Assembly (NCBI RefSeq): GCF_010915705.1
Contig: NZ_JAAIKE010000004.1
Coordinates: 186,001 to 250,000 of the forward strand
Length of the DNA stretch: 64,000 bases
From: Pseudotabrizicola algicola
GTDB lineage: Bacteria > Pseudomonadota > Alphaproteobacteria > Rhodobacterales > Rhodobacteraceae
Direction: 5' to 3'
Shown here: piece after piece, positions 19,124-29,264 of the stretch
Numbering within the stretch: position 1 is the stretch's first letter
How the letters are laid out: each line of letters opens with the position of its first letter
Notes under the pieces: generated by a model
What the model was told of the DNA's origin: nothing
Databases searched by the model: none
What the model saw: only the letters and a program-made list of their open reading frames with translations
Translations under genes and position numbers: made by a program

Positions 19124-20518
19124 TCACAGCGCCCTCACCCGCGCCACAAAATCCTCCCCCCGCTTCTCGAAGTTCGGATACTGGTCGAAACTGGCCGCAG
19201 CCGGGGCCAGCAGCACCACCTCCCCCGCCTGCGCCTCCTCCGCCGCCCGCGCCACGGCCCGCTCCATCGTCTCGCAGATCTCATGCGGGGTCTGGCCCAG
19301 TTGCAGGGCGAAATCGCGGGCCGAATGGCCGATCAGATAGGCCTTCACCACCGCGCCCAGATGGGGCTGCAAGGCCGCGATGCCGCCGTCCTTGCCCATC
19401 CCCCCCGCAATCCAGCGGACCGCCGGAAAGGCCTGCAGCGCCTTGGCCGCGCTGTCCACATTGGTCGCCTTCGAGTCGTTGATGAACCGCACCCCGTTCC
19501 GCTCCAGCACCAGCTGGCTGCGGTGCGGCAGCCCCGCGAAAGACTGGAACGCCCCCTCGATCAGCTTGGGCGCAATCCCCAGCGCCCGGCAGGCCGCATA
19601 GGCGGCGCAGGCATTCTGGTGGTTGTGCGCCCCCGGCAGACCCGCCACCTCTCGCAGATCGATGCTGGCCACCTGCCGCCCCTTGCGCCACTCTGCAAGA
19701 AACCCCTTGCGAGCAAAGACGCTCCACCCGAACTGGTCGAGCTTCTGGCCGGACGAGATGCGGATCACCCGGTCATCCTGCGGCCCCATGCCAAGCTGGT
19801 TGGCCATGAAGCGGCCCTCCAGCTCGTCTACCCCGACCACCGCCCGGTCAGGGCCGCCTTCGGAGAACAGGCGGCGCTTGGCGGCATAATAGCCCCCCAT
19901 CCCGTTGTGGCGATCCAGATGGTCGGGCGACAGGTTGGTGAAAACGGCGACATCCGGGGTGAGGGCGCGGGCAAGCTCTGTCTGATAGCTCGACAGTTCC
20001 AGCACCACCACCTCGCCATCCCGCGCGGGATCGATCGACAAGACACCCTTGCCGATGTTGCCCGCCATCTGGGTCGGCCGACCCGCGACCTCCAGAATGT
20101 GATGGATGAGCGCGGTCGTCGTGGATTTCCCGTTCGATCCGGTGACGCAGACCACGCGGGGCATCGTTTCGAAGTTGTCCCAGTCCGACGTGGAGAAGCT
20201 GCGGAAGAACAGGCCGATGTCATTGTCGACCGGCACACCCGCCTCGAGCGCGCGGGCGATGATCTTGTTGGGGGCGGGATAGAGGTGGGGGATGCCGGGG
20301 CTGGTGATGAGGCAGGCGACGCCCTCGAGCGCGCCGGCGCGGCCCAGATCGGTCAGGGTGAAGCCCTCGGCTTCGGCCTTGGCGCGGGCTTCGGGGCTGT
20401 CGTCCCACAACAGGGGCGTCGCCCCCCCTGCGACGAGCGCACGCGCGGTGGCAAGGCCGGAACGCCCGAGGCCCAGAACCGCGACCTTTTCGCCTGCATA
20501 GCCCTTGACTGGAATCAT
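19124..20518 (-). CDS. murD: UDP-N-acetylmuramoylalanine--D-glutamate ligase
   Basis: 464 residues. It adds D-glutamate to UDP-MurNAc-L-alanine in the cytoplasm. The ATP loop GSNGKSTTT (127-135) follows the UDP-binding [13 protein letters not shown] start. The central [16 protein letters not shown] block and the C-terminal AGGMGKDGG segment are complete. It is the last gene of the wall cluster in this window. The genes that normally follow (ftsW, murG) are not here; the next gene is galE on the opposite strand. Confidence 0.97.
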   Translation of the reverse strand: MIPVKGYAGEKVAVLGLGRSGLATARALVAGGATPLLWDDSPEARAKAEAEGFTLTDLGRAGALEGVACLITSPGIPHLYPAPNKIIARALEAGVPVDNDIGLFFRSFSTSDWDNFETMPRVVCVTGSNGKSTTTALIHHILEVAGRPTQMAGNIGKGVLSIDPARDGEVVVLELSSYQTELARALTPDVAVFTNLSPDHLDRHNGMGGYYAAKRRLFSEGGPDRAVVGVDELEGRFMANQLGMGPQDDRVIRISSGQKLDQFGWSVFARKGFLAEWRKGRQVASIDLREVAGLPGAHNHQNACAAYAACRALGIAPKLIEGAFQSFAGLPHRSQLVLERNGVRFINDSKATNVDSAAKALQAFPAVRWIAGGMGKDGGIAALQPHLGAVVKAYLIGHSARDFALQLGQTPHEICETMERAVARAAEEAQAGEVVLLAPAAASFDQYPNFEKRGEDFVARVRAL

Positions 20519-20542
20519 CTGCCGCCCCTTTCCGGTTGATCC

Positions 20543-21214
20543 TCACGGGATAGGGGATGGCGCGTGATCTTCCAAGGGGGCGGCGCAGGCGGCTTGTCCG
20601 GCGGGAGAGAGGGTGTAGCGGCCCTTGGCGGGGTGATCGAACCAGCCGTAGTGGTTGTCCCGCAGGATGGCGCCCGCCCGGGCGATGCCGGTGGCGCGGG
20701 CGAGGACGGCGGGGCTTTGGGCTTCCGGGCCGACGGCGAGGGCGGCGGCGAGGCGCAGGGCGTCCTGCCGATAGGCGGTCACCCGCTTGATACCCGTGGT
20801 GCCGCCGATGTTGGGGTCGCCCTGCCGCTTGTGGAACTCTTTCAGCAGGCGGGCGGCCTTGGCGGTGTTCTTGCGGGGCTGGTAGGGGGCGGGGTCGAGG
20901 TGGGGCTCGACGCGGCCATCGCGGACCGTGAGCAGGCCGAGGCCGAGGCGGCGCAGGAGGGCCGTCAGGTCGCGGTAGCGGTGGGTCCAGCGGGGGGGCT
21001 GGGGGATGGCGAGGTAGACGTGGTCGAAGAGGCCCTGCCGGGCCACGCCCTGCAGGATGAGGGGGAGGTTGAGGGCGGTCTTGAGCTCGACGATCAGGGG
21101 CGGCTCCTCGCCCCGGCAGGCCATGACATCGGCGGCCCCGATCTCGGCCTTGACGGTGTAGCCCTGCGCTTCGAGGAAGGCTTTGACGGGGGGGTAAAGG
21201 TCGGCTTCTTTCAC
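20543..21214 (-). CDS. DUF2161 putative PD-(D/E)XK phosphodiesterase
   Basis: 223 residues with a GTG start preceded by CAGGGGGA. The N-terminal half has a nuclease-fold pattern: acidic Asp in GAADVMA, then hydrophobic strand LIVELKTAL, giving the D...ExK triad of the PD-(D/E)XK superfamily to which DUF2161 is assigned. The C-terminal half (YRQDALRLAAALAVG onward) resembles a winged-helix reader, with GWFDHPAKGRYTLSPAG at its end. No substrate is known. It sits in the wall-synthesis operon between murD and a large membrane protein, with 24 bases to the murD start. A DNA-repair or restriction-like role is possible but unproven. Confidence 0.8.
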   Translation of the reverse strand: MKEADLYPPVKAFLEAQGYTVKAEIGAADVMACRGEEPPLIVELKTALNLPLILQGVARQGLFDHVYLAIPQPPRWTHRYRDLTALLRRLGLGLLTVRDGRVEPHLDPAPYQPRKNTAKAARLLKEFHKRQGDPNIGGTTGIKRVTAYRQDALRLAAALAVGPEAQSPAVLARATGIARAGAILRDNHYGWFDHPAKGRYTLSPAGQAACAAPLEDHAPSPIP

Positions 21215-21285
21215 GCGGTCCCCCTGTGTTACACGGGATTGGTCTGTGCAATTTCAATGGGTTAGCCGTGCGAATTTACGGCTTG

Positions 21286-23082
21286 TTAAGACCTTGCCGG
21301 CCTGTCGTCCCACAGATCGCGCGCCGGGTTGGCCCTTGCGCGCTCTGCCGCCCAATGGCCGAGGCGGTCCGGCACGGGGACTGGCGCACTGGAGGGGTCG
21401 CCGAAGGCCTCATAGCTGTAAAGCCGCAGCATCTGGAGGCGCAGGTGACGCTGGAGCAGATCGCCGTCAAGATCCAGATCGGCCATCGCGTCCGTCAGTT
21501 CGCGCAAGACGCCGATGGGCGAGATCAGACGGACCAGAAGCGGGATCACCCAGACAAAGACCGGAGAGAAGGCGCAGGCCTCGTCGTCATCAGGGTAATG
21601 GTCGATGTGGCGGTAGAAGGCGGGCGAATGGTGGCTGTCTTCCTCGGGGGGCGGCATGAACGGGCTTGCCTCCGCGGGAAAATCGTCTTCGGGCGGCACG
21701 AGTCCGTCGCGCTGCATCCGGCTGACCCATTCGTCCGGCGTTTCCGGTGGCAGGTCATCACCGGCGCTCTCGGCCAGATCGGCGGGATACATCGCGGCAA
21801 TCTCGTCCGCAGACAGATCATCAAGGCCGGGACTGTCATGGAAATGACGATCGGCCTGCATCATCAGGATGCTGGTGGGCTGCGCGACCTTGAAATGGGT
21901 GATGCAGGGCAGGAACCGACCGAGCAGCAGACCCAGAGCCTCGGGCGTGGCGGGGCCGCGCAGGGGAAAGCCGCGCAGCGCTGCCGCCTCGCCCTCGGTC
22001 TTGGTGACATCGAGGATGCGCAGGCGGCTGTGAAAGCAGGCATCGGGCAAGGCATCGGCCGGCAAGAGCGCGTCCGGCATATCGGCGCTGCGCAGGAAGG
22101 CAAGCGGCAGATGGCGCCCGAACAGTGCCGGCACTCGGGTCAGGGCGTGATAGCCTTCGGCAGCAAGGTCAGGCACTGGCCAGACGGTGCCATCCTGTTG
22201 TGCGACACTGTCCTGCCGGTTGACAGGCTGTGCCAGATGCGCCCCCAGCGGGGCAAAGGGGCCGGTGACAAGGCCCGCAAAGCGCCGCGACAGGACAGTG
22301 TGCAACAGGCCCGAGCGGGGCGAGGTCACGTCGGTGACGAAGCCTTCCAGTTCACGGCGAAGGGTATCCAGAGAGGCGTCGAAGGTCTGGGCTGCGGCCG
22401 GAACGGAAAGCTGCTCATCGGTCAGTTTCTGCTCTTGCGGCCAATACGGGACATGGCCGAAGCCTGCCCGCTGCTGCTCGGCAAAGGCCGCGCGGTCAAA
22501 GCCGGGCAAGCGGTAGATCACCTCGCCGAAGTAATCATCCGGATCATCGGCCAAGGCGATGTGTTCGGGCAGGTCTTCGGGGTCGGGGTCTTTTCCGCAG
22601 GCGGCACGGTGCGCATCGATGGCGCGCGCCTTGCGCGCGGCCAGAACGGCGCGCAGCGCATCGCCCGGCACCCTGTCGCGGCGATAATCCTCGAAGAGCC
22701 GCGCGCGGGTGAGGTGTGCGCCAGCAAGGGCGGTGGCGCGCATGGCAAGGACCACATCGCGCAGGCGGTCTTGCAGCGCGTTGGCTTCCTCGACCAGCGC
22801 GGTGATCTCGGGCTGGTAGATGTCGAGCAGCGCGATGGTGCGCTCTTTTTCCGCCGATTGCACCGAGCGCAGGGCGAGCAGGAGGGCCACCGAGGACGCA
22901 ACTGCCGAGATGGCCAGCCCGACCGTCGATTGCAGCAGCGGATAGGCCGCCGAGTCGCCCGAGGAGAGCGGATCATCGGACAGGAGCCGGACCCAGACGA
23001 GGATGGTGGCGAAAACGAAAGAGGCGAGGATGATCAGCAGGACCAGAAGCCCGCTGTATATCAGGAGCTTTCTGGCCTGCAT
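21286..23082 (-). CDS. Large hypothetical protein with N-terminal membrane anchor
   Basis: 598 residues, not recognised. Two hydrophobic helices lie at the N-terminus (LLIYSGLLVLLIILASFVFATILVW and STVGLAISAVASSVALLLAL). A helical segment with coiled-coil-like pattern follows (EKERTIALLDIYQPEITALVEEANALQDRL), and then a long soluble region with acidic loops (ETPDEWVSR, PPPEEDSHHSP). A third hydrophobic stretch (FSPVFVWVIPLLVRLISPI) lies near residue 515. It begins 8 bases after mraY, in the same operon. It may tether something to the membrane at the site of wall synthesis, but no evidence goes beyond position. Confidence 0.75.
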   Translation of the reverse strand: MQARKLLIYSGLLVLLIILASFVFATILVWVRLLSDDPLSSGDSAAYPLLQSTVGLAISAVASSVALLLALRSVQSAEKERTIALLDIYQPEITALVEEANALQDRLRDVVLAMRATALAGAHLTRARLFEDYRRDRVPGDALRAVLAARKARAIDAHRAACGKDPDPEDLPEHIALADDPDDYFGEVIYRLPGFDRAAFAEQQRAGFGHVPYWPQEQKLTDEQLSVPAAAQTFDASLDTLRRELEGFVTDVTSPRSGLLHTVLSRRFAGLVTGPFAPLGAHLAQPVNRQDSVAQQDGTVWPVPDLAAEGYHALTRVPALFGRHLPLAFLRSADMPDALLPADALPDACFHSRLRILDVTKTEGEAAALRGFPLRGPATPEALGLLLGRFLPCITHFKVAQPTSILMMQADRHFHDSPGLDDLSADEIAAMYPADLAESAGDDLPPETPDEWVSRMQRDGLVPPEDDFPAEASPFMPPPEEDSHHSPAFYRHIDHYPDDDEACAFSPVFVWVIPLLVRLISPIGVLRELTDAMADLDLDGDLLQRHLRLQMLRLYSYEAFGDPSSAPVPVPDRLGHWAAERARANPARDLWDDRPARS

Positions 23083-23090
23083 CTTGCGGC

Positions 23091-24173
23091 TTACCTTACC
23101 TTGAGCGTGGCCAGCCCGATCAGGGCGAGGATCAGGCTGATGATCCAGAAGCGGATGACGATCTGCGGCTCGGCCCAGCCCTTTTTCTCGAAATGGTGGT
23201 GGATCGGGGCCATGAGGAACACGCGTTTGCCGGTGCGTTTGAAGTAGAGCACCTGGATGATGACGCTGAGTGCCTCGACCACGAAGAGGCCGCCGACGAT
23301 GGCGAGCACGATTTCATGCTTGGTGCAGACGGCGATGGCGCCGAGCGCGCCGCCAAGGGCGAGGCTGCCGGTGTCGCCCATGAACACGGCGGCAGGGGGG
23401 GCGTTATACCACAAAAAGCCCATGCCGCCGCCGAAGAGGGCGGCGCAGAAGATCAGAAGCTCACCCGTGCCGGGCACGAAGTGGACGCCGAGGTATTGGG
23501 TGTAATTGAAGTTGCCCACCACATAGGCGATCACGCCCAGCGTGCCTGCGGCGATCATCACCGGCATGATGGCAAGGCCGTCGAGCCCGTCGGTCAGGTT
23601 CACCGCATTGGCGGCACCGACGATCACGATCATGCCGAAGGGGATGAAGAAGTAGGACAGGTTCAGCAGGAGGTCCTTCAGGAAGGGAAAGGCCAGCTGG
23701 TTGGTCAGTTCCGGCGGGTGGAAGCTGCTTGCGGCAAAGGTGGCCAGAACCGCGATCAGCAGACCGGCGGTAAAGCGCACGCGGCTGGAGACGCCCTTGG
23801 TGTTCTGCTTGGTGACCTTGGCATAGTCATCGGCAAAGCCGATCAGGCCGAAGGCGATGGTGACCAGCATCACGATCCAGACATAGGGGTTGTCGAGCCG
23901 CGCCCAGAGGAGGGTCGAGACCAGAAGCGCCGAGAGGATCAGGAGGCCGCCCATCGTCGGGGTGCCGGCCTTGGCGAAATGGGTGGCCGGGCCGTCGTCG
24001 CGGATGGGCTGGCCCTTGCCCTGCTTGCGGCGCAGGATGTTGATGAGCGGCTGGCCGAAGAGGAAGCCGAAGATCAGCGCGGTCAGGAAGGCACCACCGG
24101 CGCGGAAGGTGATGTAGCGGAAGAGGTTGAAGAAATCCCCTCCGGCAGAGAACTCGGTCAGCAGATACAACAT
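23091..24173 (-). CDS. mraY: Phospho-N-acetylmuramoyl-pentapeptide transferase
   Basis: 360 residues with about ten membrane helices. It forms lipid I at the inner membrane. The [13 protein letters not shown] segment, the [11 protein letters not shown] motif and the [11 protein letters not shown] block in the C-terminal loop are all present and hold the metal- and substrate-binding Asp/His residues. Its ATG follows the murF stop directly with no spacer. Confidence 0.97.
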   Translation of the reverse strand: MLYLLTEFSAGGDFFNLFRYITFRAGGAFLTALIFGFLFGQPLINILRRKQGKGQPIRDDGPATHFAKAGTPTMGGLLILSALLVSTLLWARLDNPYVWIVMLVTIAFGLIGFADDYAKVTKQNTKGVSSRVRFTAGLLIAVLATFAASSFHPPELTNQLAFPFLKDLLLNLSYFFIPFGMIVIVGAANAVNLTDGLDGLAIMPVMIAAGTLGVIAYVVGNFNYTQYLGVHFVPGTGELLIFCAALFGGGMGFLWYNAPPAAVFMGDTGSLALGGALGAIAVCTKHEIVLAIVGGLFVVEALSVIIQVLYFKRTGKRVFLMAPIHHHFEKKGWAEPQIVIRFWIISLILALIGLATLKVR

Positions 24174-25619
24174 TTACGCGGTCCCTTCTGTTGGGGCGCT
24201 GCCTTGGCCCATTTTGCGCAAGGCGTCAACAACAAGGCTGACCTTTGATCCTTTGGAGCCCTTGACGAGAACAATATCGCCTGCATCCACCAGCTGGCGG
24301 GCATGGGGGGCAAGTTCGGCTGCGGTTTCGACCCATTCCCCCTGCTGTTTGCGCGGCAGGGCGGCGTGCAGGGCGCGCATGCGCGGGCCGACGCAATGGA
24401 TGGTGTGGATGGCCGACAGGCCCGGATGGCGGGCGATGGCCGCGTGGAGCGCGGTTTCGGTGGGGCCGAGTTCCAGCATGTCGCCCAGAATGGCGATGCG
24501 GCGGCCCTGCCCCACGCGGCCGACGCCGTTTTCGGGCCGGGCGGCGATGAGCACATCGAGGCTGGCGGCCATCGAGGCGGGGTTGGCGTTGAAGGCATCG
24601 TCGATGAGCTGGAAGCTGGTTTCCTCGACGCGGTCGAGCTGGATGGTTTCGCGGGTGCCGCGCCCTTGCGGGGGGAGCCAGTTGCCGATGTCGCAGGCGC
24701 TGAGCGCGGGATCGCAGCCGAGCGCATCGGCCACGGCGAGCGCGCCGAGCGCGTTCAGGGCGAAATGCCTGCCGGGGGTGCGGACCTTGAACAGGACGGG
24801 GCGGCCCATGCAGGTGGCGCGGACGACGGTGGCGTCTTCGGCCAGATCGGCGTGGTCGAGGTGATACCCGGCGGCGTCGGCGGTGCCGAAGAGGGCGGCG
24901 CTGGCACCGGTGGCGGCGGCCTTGGCGGTCAGGATGGGGGTGGTGGGCAGGTCGGCGTTCAGGATCGCGGTGCCGCCCGGCACCAGACCGTCGATGATGG
25001 AGGCCTTTTCATGGGCGATGCCTTCGATGCTTTCGAAGGCTTCCAGATGCGCGGCGGCGACGGTGGTGATCATCACCACATGCGGGGCCGCCATGCGCGA
25101 GAGGGGCGCGATTTCGCCGGGGTGGTTCATGCCGATCTCGATCACGGCGAAATCGGCGTCGGCGGGCATCCGCGCCAGTGTGAGCGGCACGCCCCAATGG
25201 TTGTTGTAGCTGGCTTCGGCGGCATGGACCGTGCCTTGCCCGCCGAGGATGGCGCGCAGCATTTCCTTGGTGCTGGTCTTGCCGACCGATCCGGTGACGC
25301 CGACCACCTTGGCGCGGGTGCGGGCGCGGGCGAAGGTGCCAAGCTGTTCGAGCGCGCGCAGCACATCCGGCACGATCAGCAGTGGTGCGTCGGCGGCGAC
25401 GCCTTCGGGGCGGCGCGAGACGAGGGCGGCGGCGGCCCCCTTTTCCAGCGCCTGTGCCACGAAATCATGCCCGTCGCGCACATCCTTGAGCGCGATGAAC
25501 AGATCGCCGGGGCGCAGCGTGCGGGTGTCGATCGACACGCCCTGCGCCGTCCAAGCGGCGGTGGTCTGCCCCCCCGTCGCGGCGACGGCATCGGCAGAGG
25601 TCCAGAGGGATGCAGGCAT
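24174..25619 (-). CDS. murF: UDP-N-acetylmuramoyl-tripeptide--D-alanyl-D-alanine ligase
   Basis: 481 residues. It adds D-Ala-D-Ala to the nucleotide precursor. The ATP loop VGVTGSVGKTSTKEML is present, followed by the ASYNNHWGVPLTLARM substrate block, EIGMNHPGEI, and the ligase C-domain. The start overlaps the murE stop by one base (TGATG type). It is directly followed by mraY. Confidence 0.97.
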   Translation of the reverse strand: MPASLWTSADAVAATGGQTTAAWTAQGVSIDTRTLRPGDLFIALKDVRDGHDFVAQALEKGAAAALVSRRPEGVAADAPLLIVPDVLRALEQLGTFARARTRAKVVGVTGSVGKTSTKEMLRAILGGQGTVHAAEASYNNHWGVPLTLARMPADADFAVIEIGMNHPGEIAPLSRMAAPHVVMITTVAAAHLEAFESIEGIAHEKASIIDGLVPGGTAILNADLPTTPILTAKAAATGASAALFGTADAAGYHLDHADLAEDATVVRATCMGRPVLFKVRTPGRHFALNALGALAVADALGCDPALSACDIGNWLPPQGRGTRETIQLDRVEETSFQLIDDAFNANPASMAASLDVLIAARPENGVGRVGQGRRIAILGDMLELGPTETALHAAIARHPGLSAIHTIHCVGPRMRALHAALPRKQQGEWVETAAELAPHARQLVDAGDIVLVKGSKGSKVSLVVDALRKMGQGSAPTEGTA

Positions 25620-27100
25620 CAGATCACTCCGTCAAGGGCGGCTACGGCCACGCTGGCCTGTTCGACATCGTCAAAGGGATAGACCTGCCCCGCGATGGTC
25701 TGGCCGGTTTCGTGGCCCTTGCCCGCGATGAGCAGCGCATCGCCGGGTTGCAGCGCATCGACGCCGCGCAGGATGGCTTCGGCGCGGTCGCCGACTTCGG
25801 TTGCCTCGGGGCAGGCCGCCATGATCGCGGCGCGGATGGCAGCGGGATCTTCGGATCGGGGGTTGTCATCTGTCACGAACAGCACATCGGCATGGGCGGC
25901 GGCGGCGGCCCCCATCAGCGGGCGTTTCGTAGTGTCGCGGTCGCCGCCCGCGCCAAAGACAATCACGATGCGGCCCATCACATGCGGGCGCAGCGCCTTG
26001 AGCGCGGTTTCAATCGCGTCGGGCGTATGGGCGTAGTCGACATAGACCGCCGCGCCATTGGTGCGGGTGGCGGCCAGTTGCATCCGTCCGCGCACACCGG
26101 TGAGCTTGGGCAGGGTGGCAAAAACCGCCTCGGGGTCGTCGCCCGAGGCAATGGCGAGGCCCGCCGCAAGCGCCACATTCTCGGCCTGAAAGCCGCCCAC
26201 GAGGTTGAGGCGGGCCATATGGGGCTTGCCCTGCCATGAAAAGCGCAGGTCCTGTCCGGTGGCGTCATAGCGTTGTGACAAGAGGCGCAGGTCGGCCCCC
26301 TGCCCGTGGCCGATGGTCATGGTGGGCAGGCCACGGTCGAGGCAGAGTTCCACGATCTCGGACCCGTGCGCGCCGTTCAGGTTGACCACGGCAATCGCAT
26401 CATCGGGGAGGAGGCGGGTGAACAGCGCGGCCTTGGCGGCAAGGTAAGCCTCCATCGTGCCGTGATAATCCAGATGGTCCTGCGTGAGGTTGGTGAAACC
26501 TGCCGCGCAGAGGCGCACGCCATCCATCCGGCGCTGGTCGAGGCCGTGGGACGACGCCTCCATCGCGCCGTGGGTCACGCCCGCCCCTGCGGCAGCCGCC
26601 AGCATGCCGTGCAGGGTCAGCGCATCGGGGGTGGTGTGGGACGAAGGCGCGGTCCATGCGCCCTCTACCCCCGTGGTGCCGATGTTGATGGCGGCGTGGT
26701 CGAGCGCCTCCCAGATCTGGCGGGTGAAGGTGGCCACGCTGGTCTTGCCGTTGGTGCCGGTCACGGCGACCATGCGGGCGGGCTGCGCACCGAACCAGAG
26801 CGAGGCCGCGCGGGCAAAGGCCTCGCGCGCGTCCTGCACCACGACAACGGGTGTCGGTCCCTGCGGCAAGGCGCGCATGCCTTCGGCATCGGTCAGGATG
26901 GCGGCGGCCCCTTGGGCGATGGCGGTGGCGGCAAAGGCCGCGCCGTGCAGGCGGCTGCCCGGCAGCGCGGCAAAGAGAAAGCCGGGCTGCACCGCCCGGC
27001 TGTCTGCCGTAAGGCCGGTGATTGCAGGGTTCGCCCCTGCCCTTGGGGTCAGCCCAAGCTCTGCCAGAGTGGCGCGGCGAGTCGCCGGGTGCGGTGCCAT
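25619..27100 (-). CDS. murE: UDP-MurNAc-L-Ala-D-Glu--2,6-diaminopimelate ligase
   Basis: 493 residues. It adds meso-diaminopimelate. The ATP loop VTGTNGKTSVATF is present, and the amino-acid selectivity motif DDNPRSEDP indicates diaminopimelate rather than lysine. The HGAMEASSHGLDQ and NLTQDHLDYH blocks are intact. It lies 11 bases downstream of ftsI and overlaps murF. Confidence 0.97.
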   Translation of the reverse strand: MAPHPATRRATLAELGLTPRAGANPAITGLTADSRAVQPGFLFAALPGSRLHGAAFAATAIAQGAAAILTDAEGMRALPQGPTPVVVVQDAREAFARAASLWFGAQPARMVAVTGTNGKTSVATFTRQIWEALDHAAINIGTTGVEGAWTAPSSHTTPDALTLHGMLAAAAGAGVTHGAMEASSHGLDQRRMDGVRLCAAGFTNLTQDHLDYHGTMEAYLAAKAALFTRLLPDDAIAVVNLNGAHGSEIVELCLDRGLPTMTIGHGQGADLRLLSQRYDATGQDLRFSWQGKPHMARLNLVGGFQAENVALAAGLAIASGDDPEAVFATLPKLTGVRGRMQLAATRTNGAAVYVDYAHTPDAIETALKALRPHVMGRIVIVFGAGGDRDTTKRPLMGAAAAAHADVLFVTDDNPRSEDPAAIRAAIMAACPEATEVGDRAEAILRGVDALQPGDALLIAGKGHETGQTIAGQVYPFDDVEQASVAVAALDGVI

Positions 27101-27111
27101 GTCATTTCCCT

Positions 27112-28905
27112 TCAGTTCCGAACGGCTGTTAGCCTATCGGCGGGGGGGGCTTCAACCACTGGCCGAATGCCCAGCAGGGGCGCAATGCGGCGGGTGATCT
27201 CGGCAGCGACCGGAACGGCGGTCCAGCCTGCGGTGCGGCGCGGCTCGGTGCCCGAGGTTTCGACAGGTTCGTCGAGCGTGACGAGCACCACATAGCGCGG
27301 GTCCGAGGCGGGGAAGACCGAGGCGAAGGTGTTGATCACCTTGTCTTTGTAATAGCCCCCCGTGCGGCGGGGCTTGTCGGCGGTGCCGGTCTTGCCCGCG
27401 ACCTCGTAGCCCGGAACCTCGGCCAGACTGGCGGTGCCGCGCGTCACCACCTGACGCAGCATTTCGACCGAGGCATCGGCCACCTCTTCGCGCATCACCC
27501 GCACGCCCGCCTGCGGACCGCTTTGCTTGAGCAGGGTCGGCTTGACGGTGATTCCCCCGTTGGCGATGGTCGCATAGGCGGCGGCAAGGTGCAGCGGGCT
27601 GGCCGACATGCCGTGCCCGTAAGAGGTGGTGATGGTCACGATGTCGGGCCAGCGGGCGGGCAGCAGGGGCTTGGCCCCCGGCGCCTCGGTCAACTCGATC
27701 GGGGTGGGGTCGAAGAAGCCGAGCGATTTGAGGAATTCCTGTTGCCGCAGACCTCCGATCTGCAGGGCAAGGCGGGCGGTGCCGACGTTGGAGGATTTCA
27801 CGATGACATCGGTCACCGTGGCAAGGGGGCCGTAGTTCTTGTTCTGGAATTCGCGGATGCGGTGCTTGCCCCATTGCATCGGGGCATTGGCATCGACCAG
27901 CGTATCGGGGCCGACGAGGCCCAGTTCCATCGCTTGCGCGGTGGCGAAGATCTTGAAGGTGGAGCCGAGTTCATAGACCCCCTGCACCGCGCGGTTGAAC
28001 AGCGGGCTGTCACCCGGTTCGGCATCCTTGGGGAGCACCGGATTGGGGCGGTTGTTGGGATCGAAGGAGGGCAGCGAGGCCAGCGACAGGATCTCGCCCG
28101 TCTTCACATCCATGATGATCGCGGCGCCGCCCTTGGCGTTCAGCATGGTGACGCCCGCGCCAAGGATTTCCTCGACCGCCGCCTGCACCGTCAGGTCGAC
28201 CGAAAGTTCGAGCGGCGTGGCCGAAAGCGCCGGATCGCGCAGGCGGGCATCCATGGCCCGCTCGATTCCGGCGGTGCCGATGACTTCGGCGGAATGGACG
28301 CCCTCGACCCCGAAGGACGAACCGCCAAGGATATGTGCGGCCAAGGTGCCATTGGGATAGAGCCGCATCTCGCGCGGGCCGAACAGCAGGCCCGGATCGC
28401 CGATTTCATGCACCTGCTGCATCTGTTCGGGGCTGAGCACCTTGCGCAGCCAGATGAAGCTGCGCCCGTCGGTGAAGCGGCGGGTCAGGTCGTCGGCCTT
28501 CATCTCGGGGAAGATGGCGGCCAGTTCCTTGGCGACGCGGGCCGGGTCCACCATGTCCTTGGGGTGCGCATAGAGCGCGTGGGTGAGCATGTTGGTGGCC
28601 AGAACGCGGCCGTTGCGGTCGGTGATGTCGGCGCGTTGGGCAAGGATCTCGGCGCCGGAGGCGAAAGAGCGCGGCTCGGCCGCTTCGGTGGCCGACAGGA
28701 CGCCCATGCGAACGCCGATGGCGGAAAAGGCGAGAAAGAAGGAGAAGCCGAGGATCAGCAGGCGCACTTCGGCGCGCGAGCGGGCGGCGTCGCGCATCTG
28801 TTCGTGGCGCAGCCGCAGGTTTTCGCGCTCGATCACATCGGGGTTTTCGCCTTGGGCGCGGGCCTTGAGGATGCGGGCCAGCGGACGGAGGGGGGTGCGG
28901 GTCAT
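27112..28905 (-). CDS. ftsI: Septal peptidoglycan transpeptidase FtsI (PBP3)
   Basis: 597 residues, a class-B penicillin-binding protein at the division septum. A cytoplasmic N-terminus (about 45 residues) precedes one membrane helix (LLILGFSFFLAFSAIGV) and the dimerisation domain. The transpeptidase has the active-site Ser315 in STFK, the SSN motif (KSSNVGTARLAL) and the KTGTA box. Its ATG overlaps the ftsL stop (ATGA), so the division pair is translationally coupled. Confidence 0.97.
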   Translation of the reverse strand: MTRTPLRPLARILKARAQGENPDVIERENLRLRHEQMRDAARSRAEVRLLILGFSFFLAFSAIGVRMGVLSATEAAEPRSFASGAEILAQRADITDRNGRVLATNMLTHALYAHPKDMVDPARVAKELAAIFPEMKADDLTRRFTDGRSFIWLRKVLSPEQMQQVHEIGDPGLLFGPREMRLYPNGTLAAHILGGSSFGVEGVHSAEVIGTAGIERAMDARLRDPALSATPLELSVDLTVQAAVEEILGAGVTMLNAKGGAAIIMDVKTGEILSLASLPSFDPNNRPNPVLPKDAEPGDSPLFNRAVQGVYELGSTFKIFATAQAMELGLVGPDTLVDANAPMQWGKHRIREFQNKNYGPLATVTDVIVKSSNVGTARLALQIGGLRQQEFLKSLGFFDPTPIELTEAPGAKPLLPARWPDIVTITTSYGHGMSASPLHLAAAYATIANGGITVKPTLLKQSGPQAGVRVMREEVADASVEMLRQVVTRGTASLAEVPGYEVAGKTGTADKPRRTGGYYKDKVINTFASVFPASDPRYVVLVTLDEPVETSGTEPRRTAGWTAVPVAAEITRRIAPLLGIRPVVEAPPADRLTAVRN

Positions 28906-29264
28906 AGCGGTTCCTCCTCGGGGTTCAGCTGGCCATTGACCATGACCGAATTGTTGATGTCGCCAAAGAATTCATCCACCGCCGGATAGGAGAGGTTGGC
29001 GGCATCGCCGAATTGCGACGGCTCCAGCGGCATCAGGCCAAGCCGTTCGAAGTTGAGCGACGCGAGTTCGCGCAGGCGGTCGGGGCGGTTGAGATAGGCC
29101 CATTCGGCGCGTTGCAGCGCAAGCGCCTCGCGCAGGCCCGCGATTTCCGAATTGAGCCGGGAGACATCGCGCAGGGCCTGACGGGTGTCGTAATGTTCAC
29201 GGTAGGCCCAGAACCCAAGGCCGAGCACGGCGATGAAGGACAGAACATAGATGACGGGGCGCAT
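28902..29264 (-). CDS. ftsL: Cell division protein FtsL
   Basis: 120 residues with the expected bitopic plan. A short N-terminus is followed by one membrane helix (IYVLSFIAVLGLGFWAY), then a periplasmic heptad region (LRDVSRLNSEIAGLREALALQRAEWAYL) and the conserved NRPDRLRELA motif. It bridges rsmH and ftsI with 1- and 4-base overlaps. FtsL sequence is poorly conserved, so position and topology carry much of the call. Confidence 0.9.
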   Translation of the reverse strand: MRPVIYVLSFIAVLGLGFWAYREHYDTRQALRDVSRLNSEIAGLREALALQRAEWAYLNRPDRLRELASLNFERLGLMPLEPSQFGDAANLSYPAVDEFFGDINNSVMVNGQLNPEEEPL

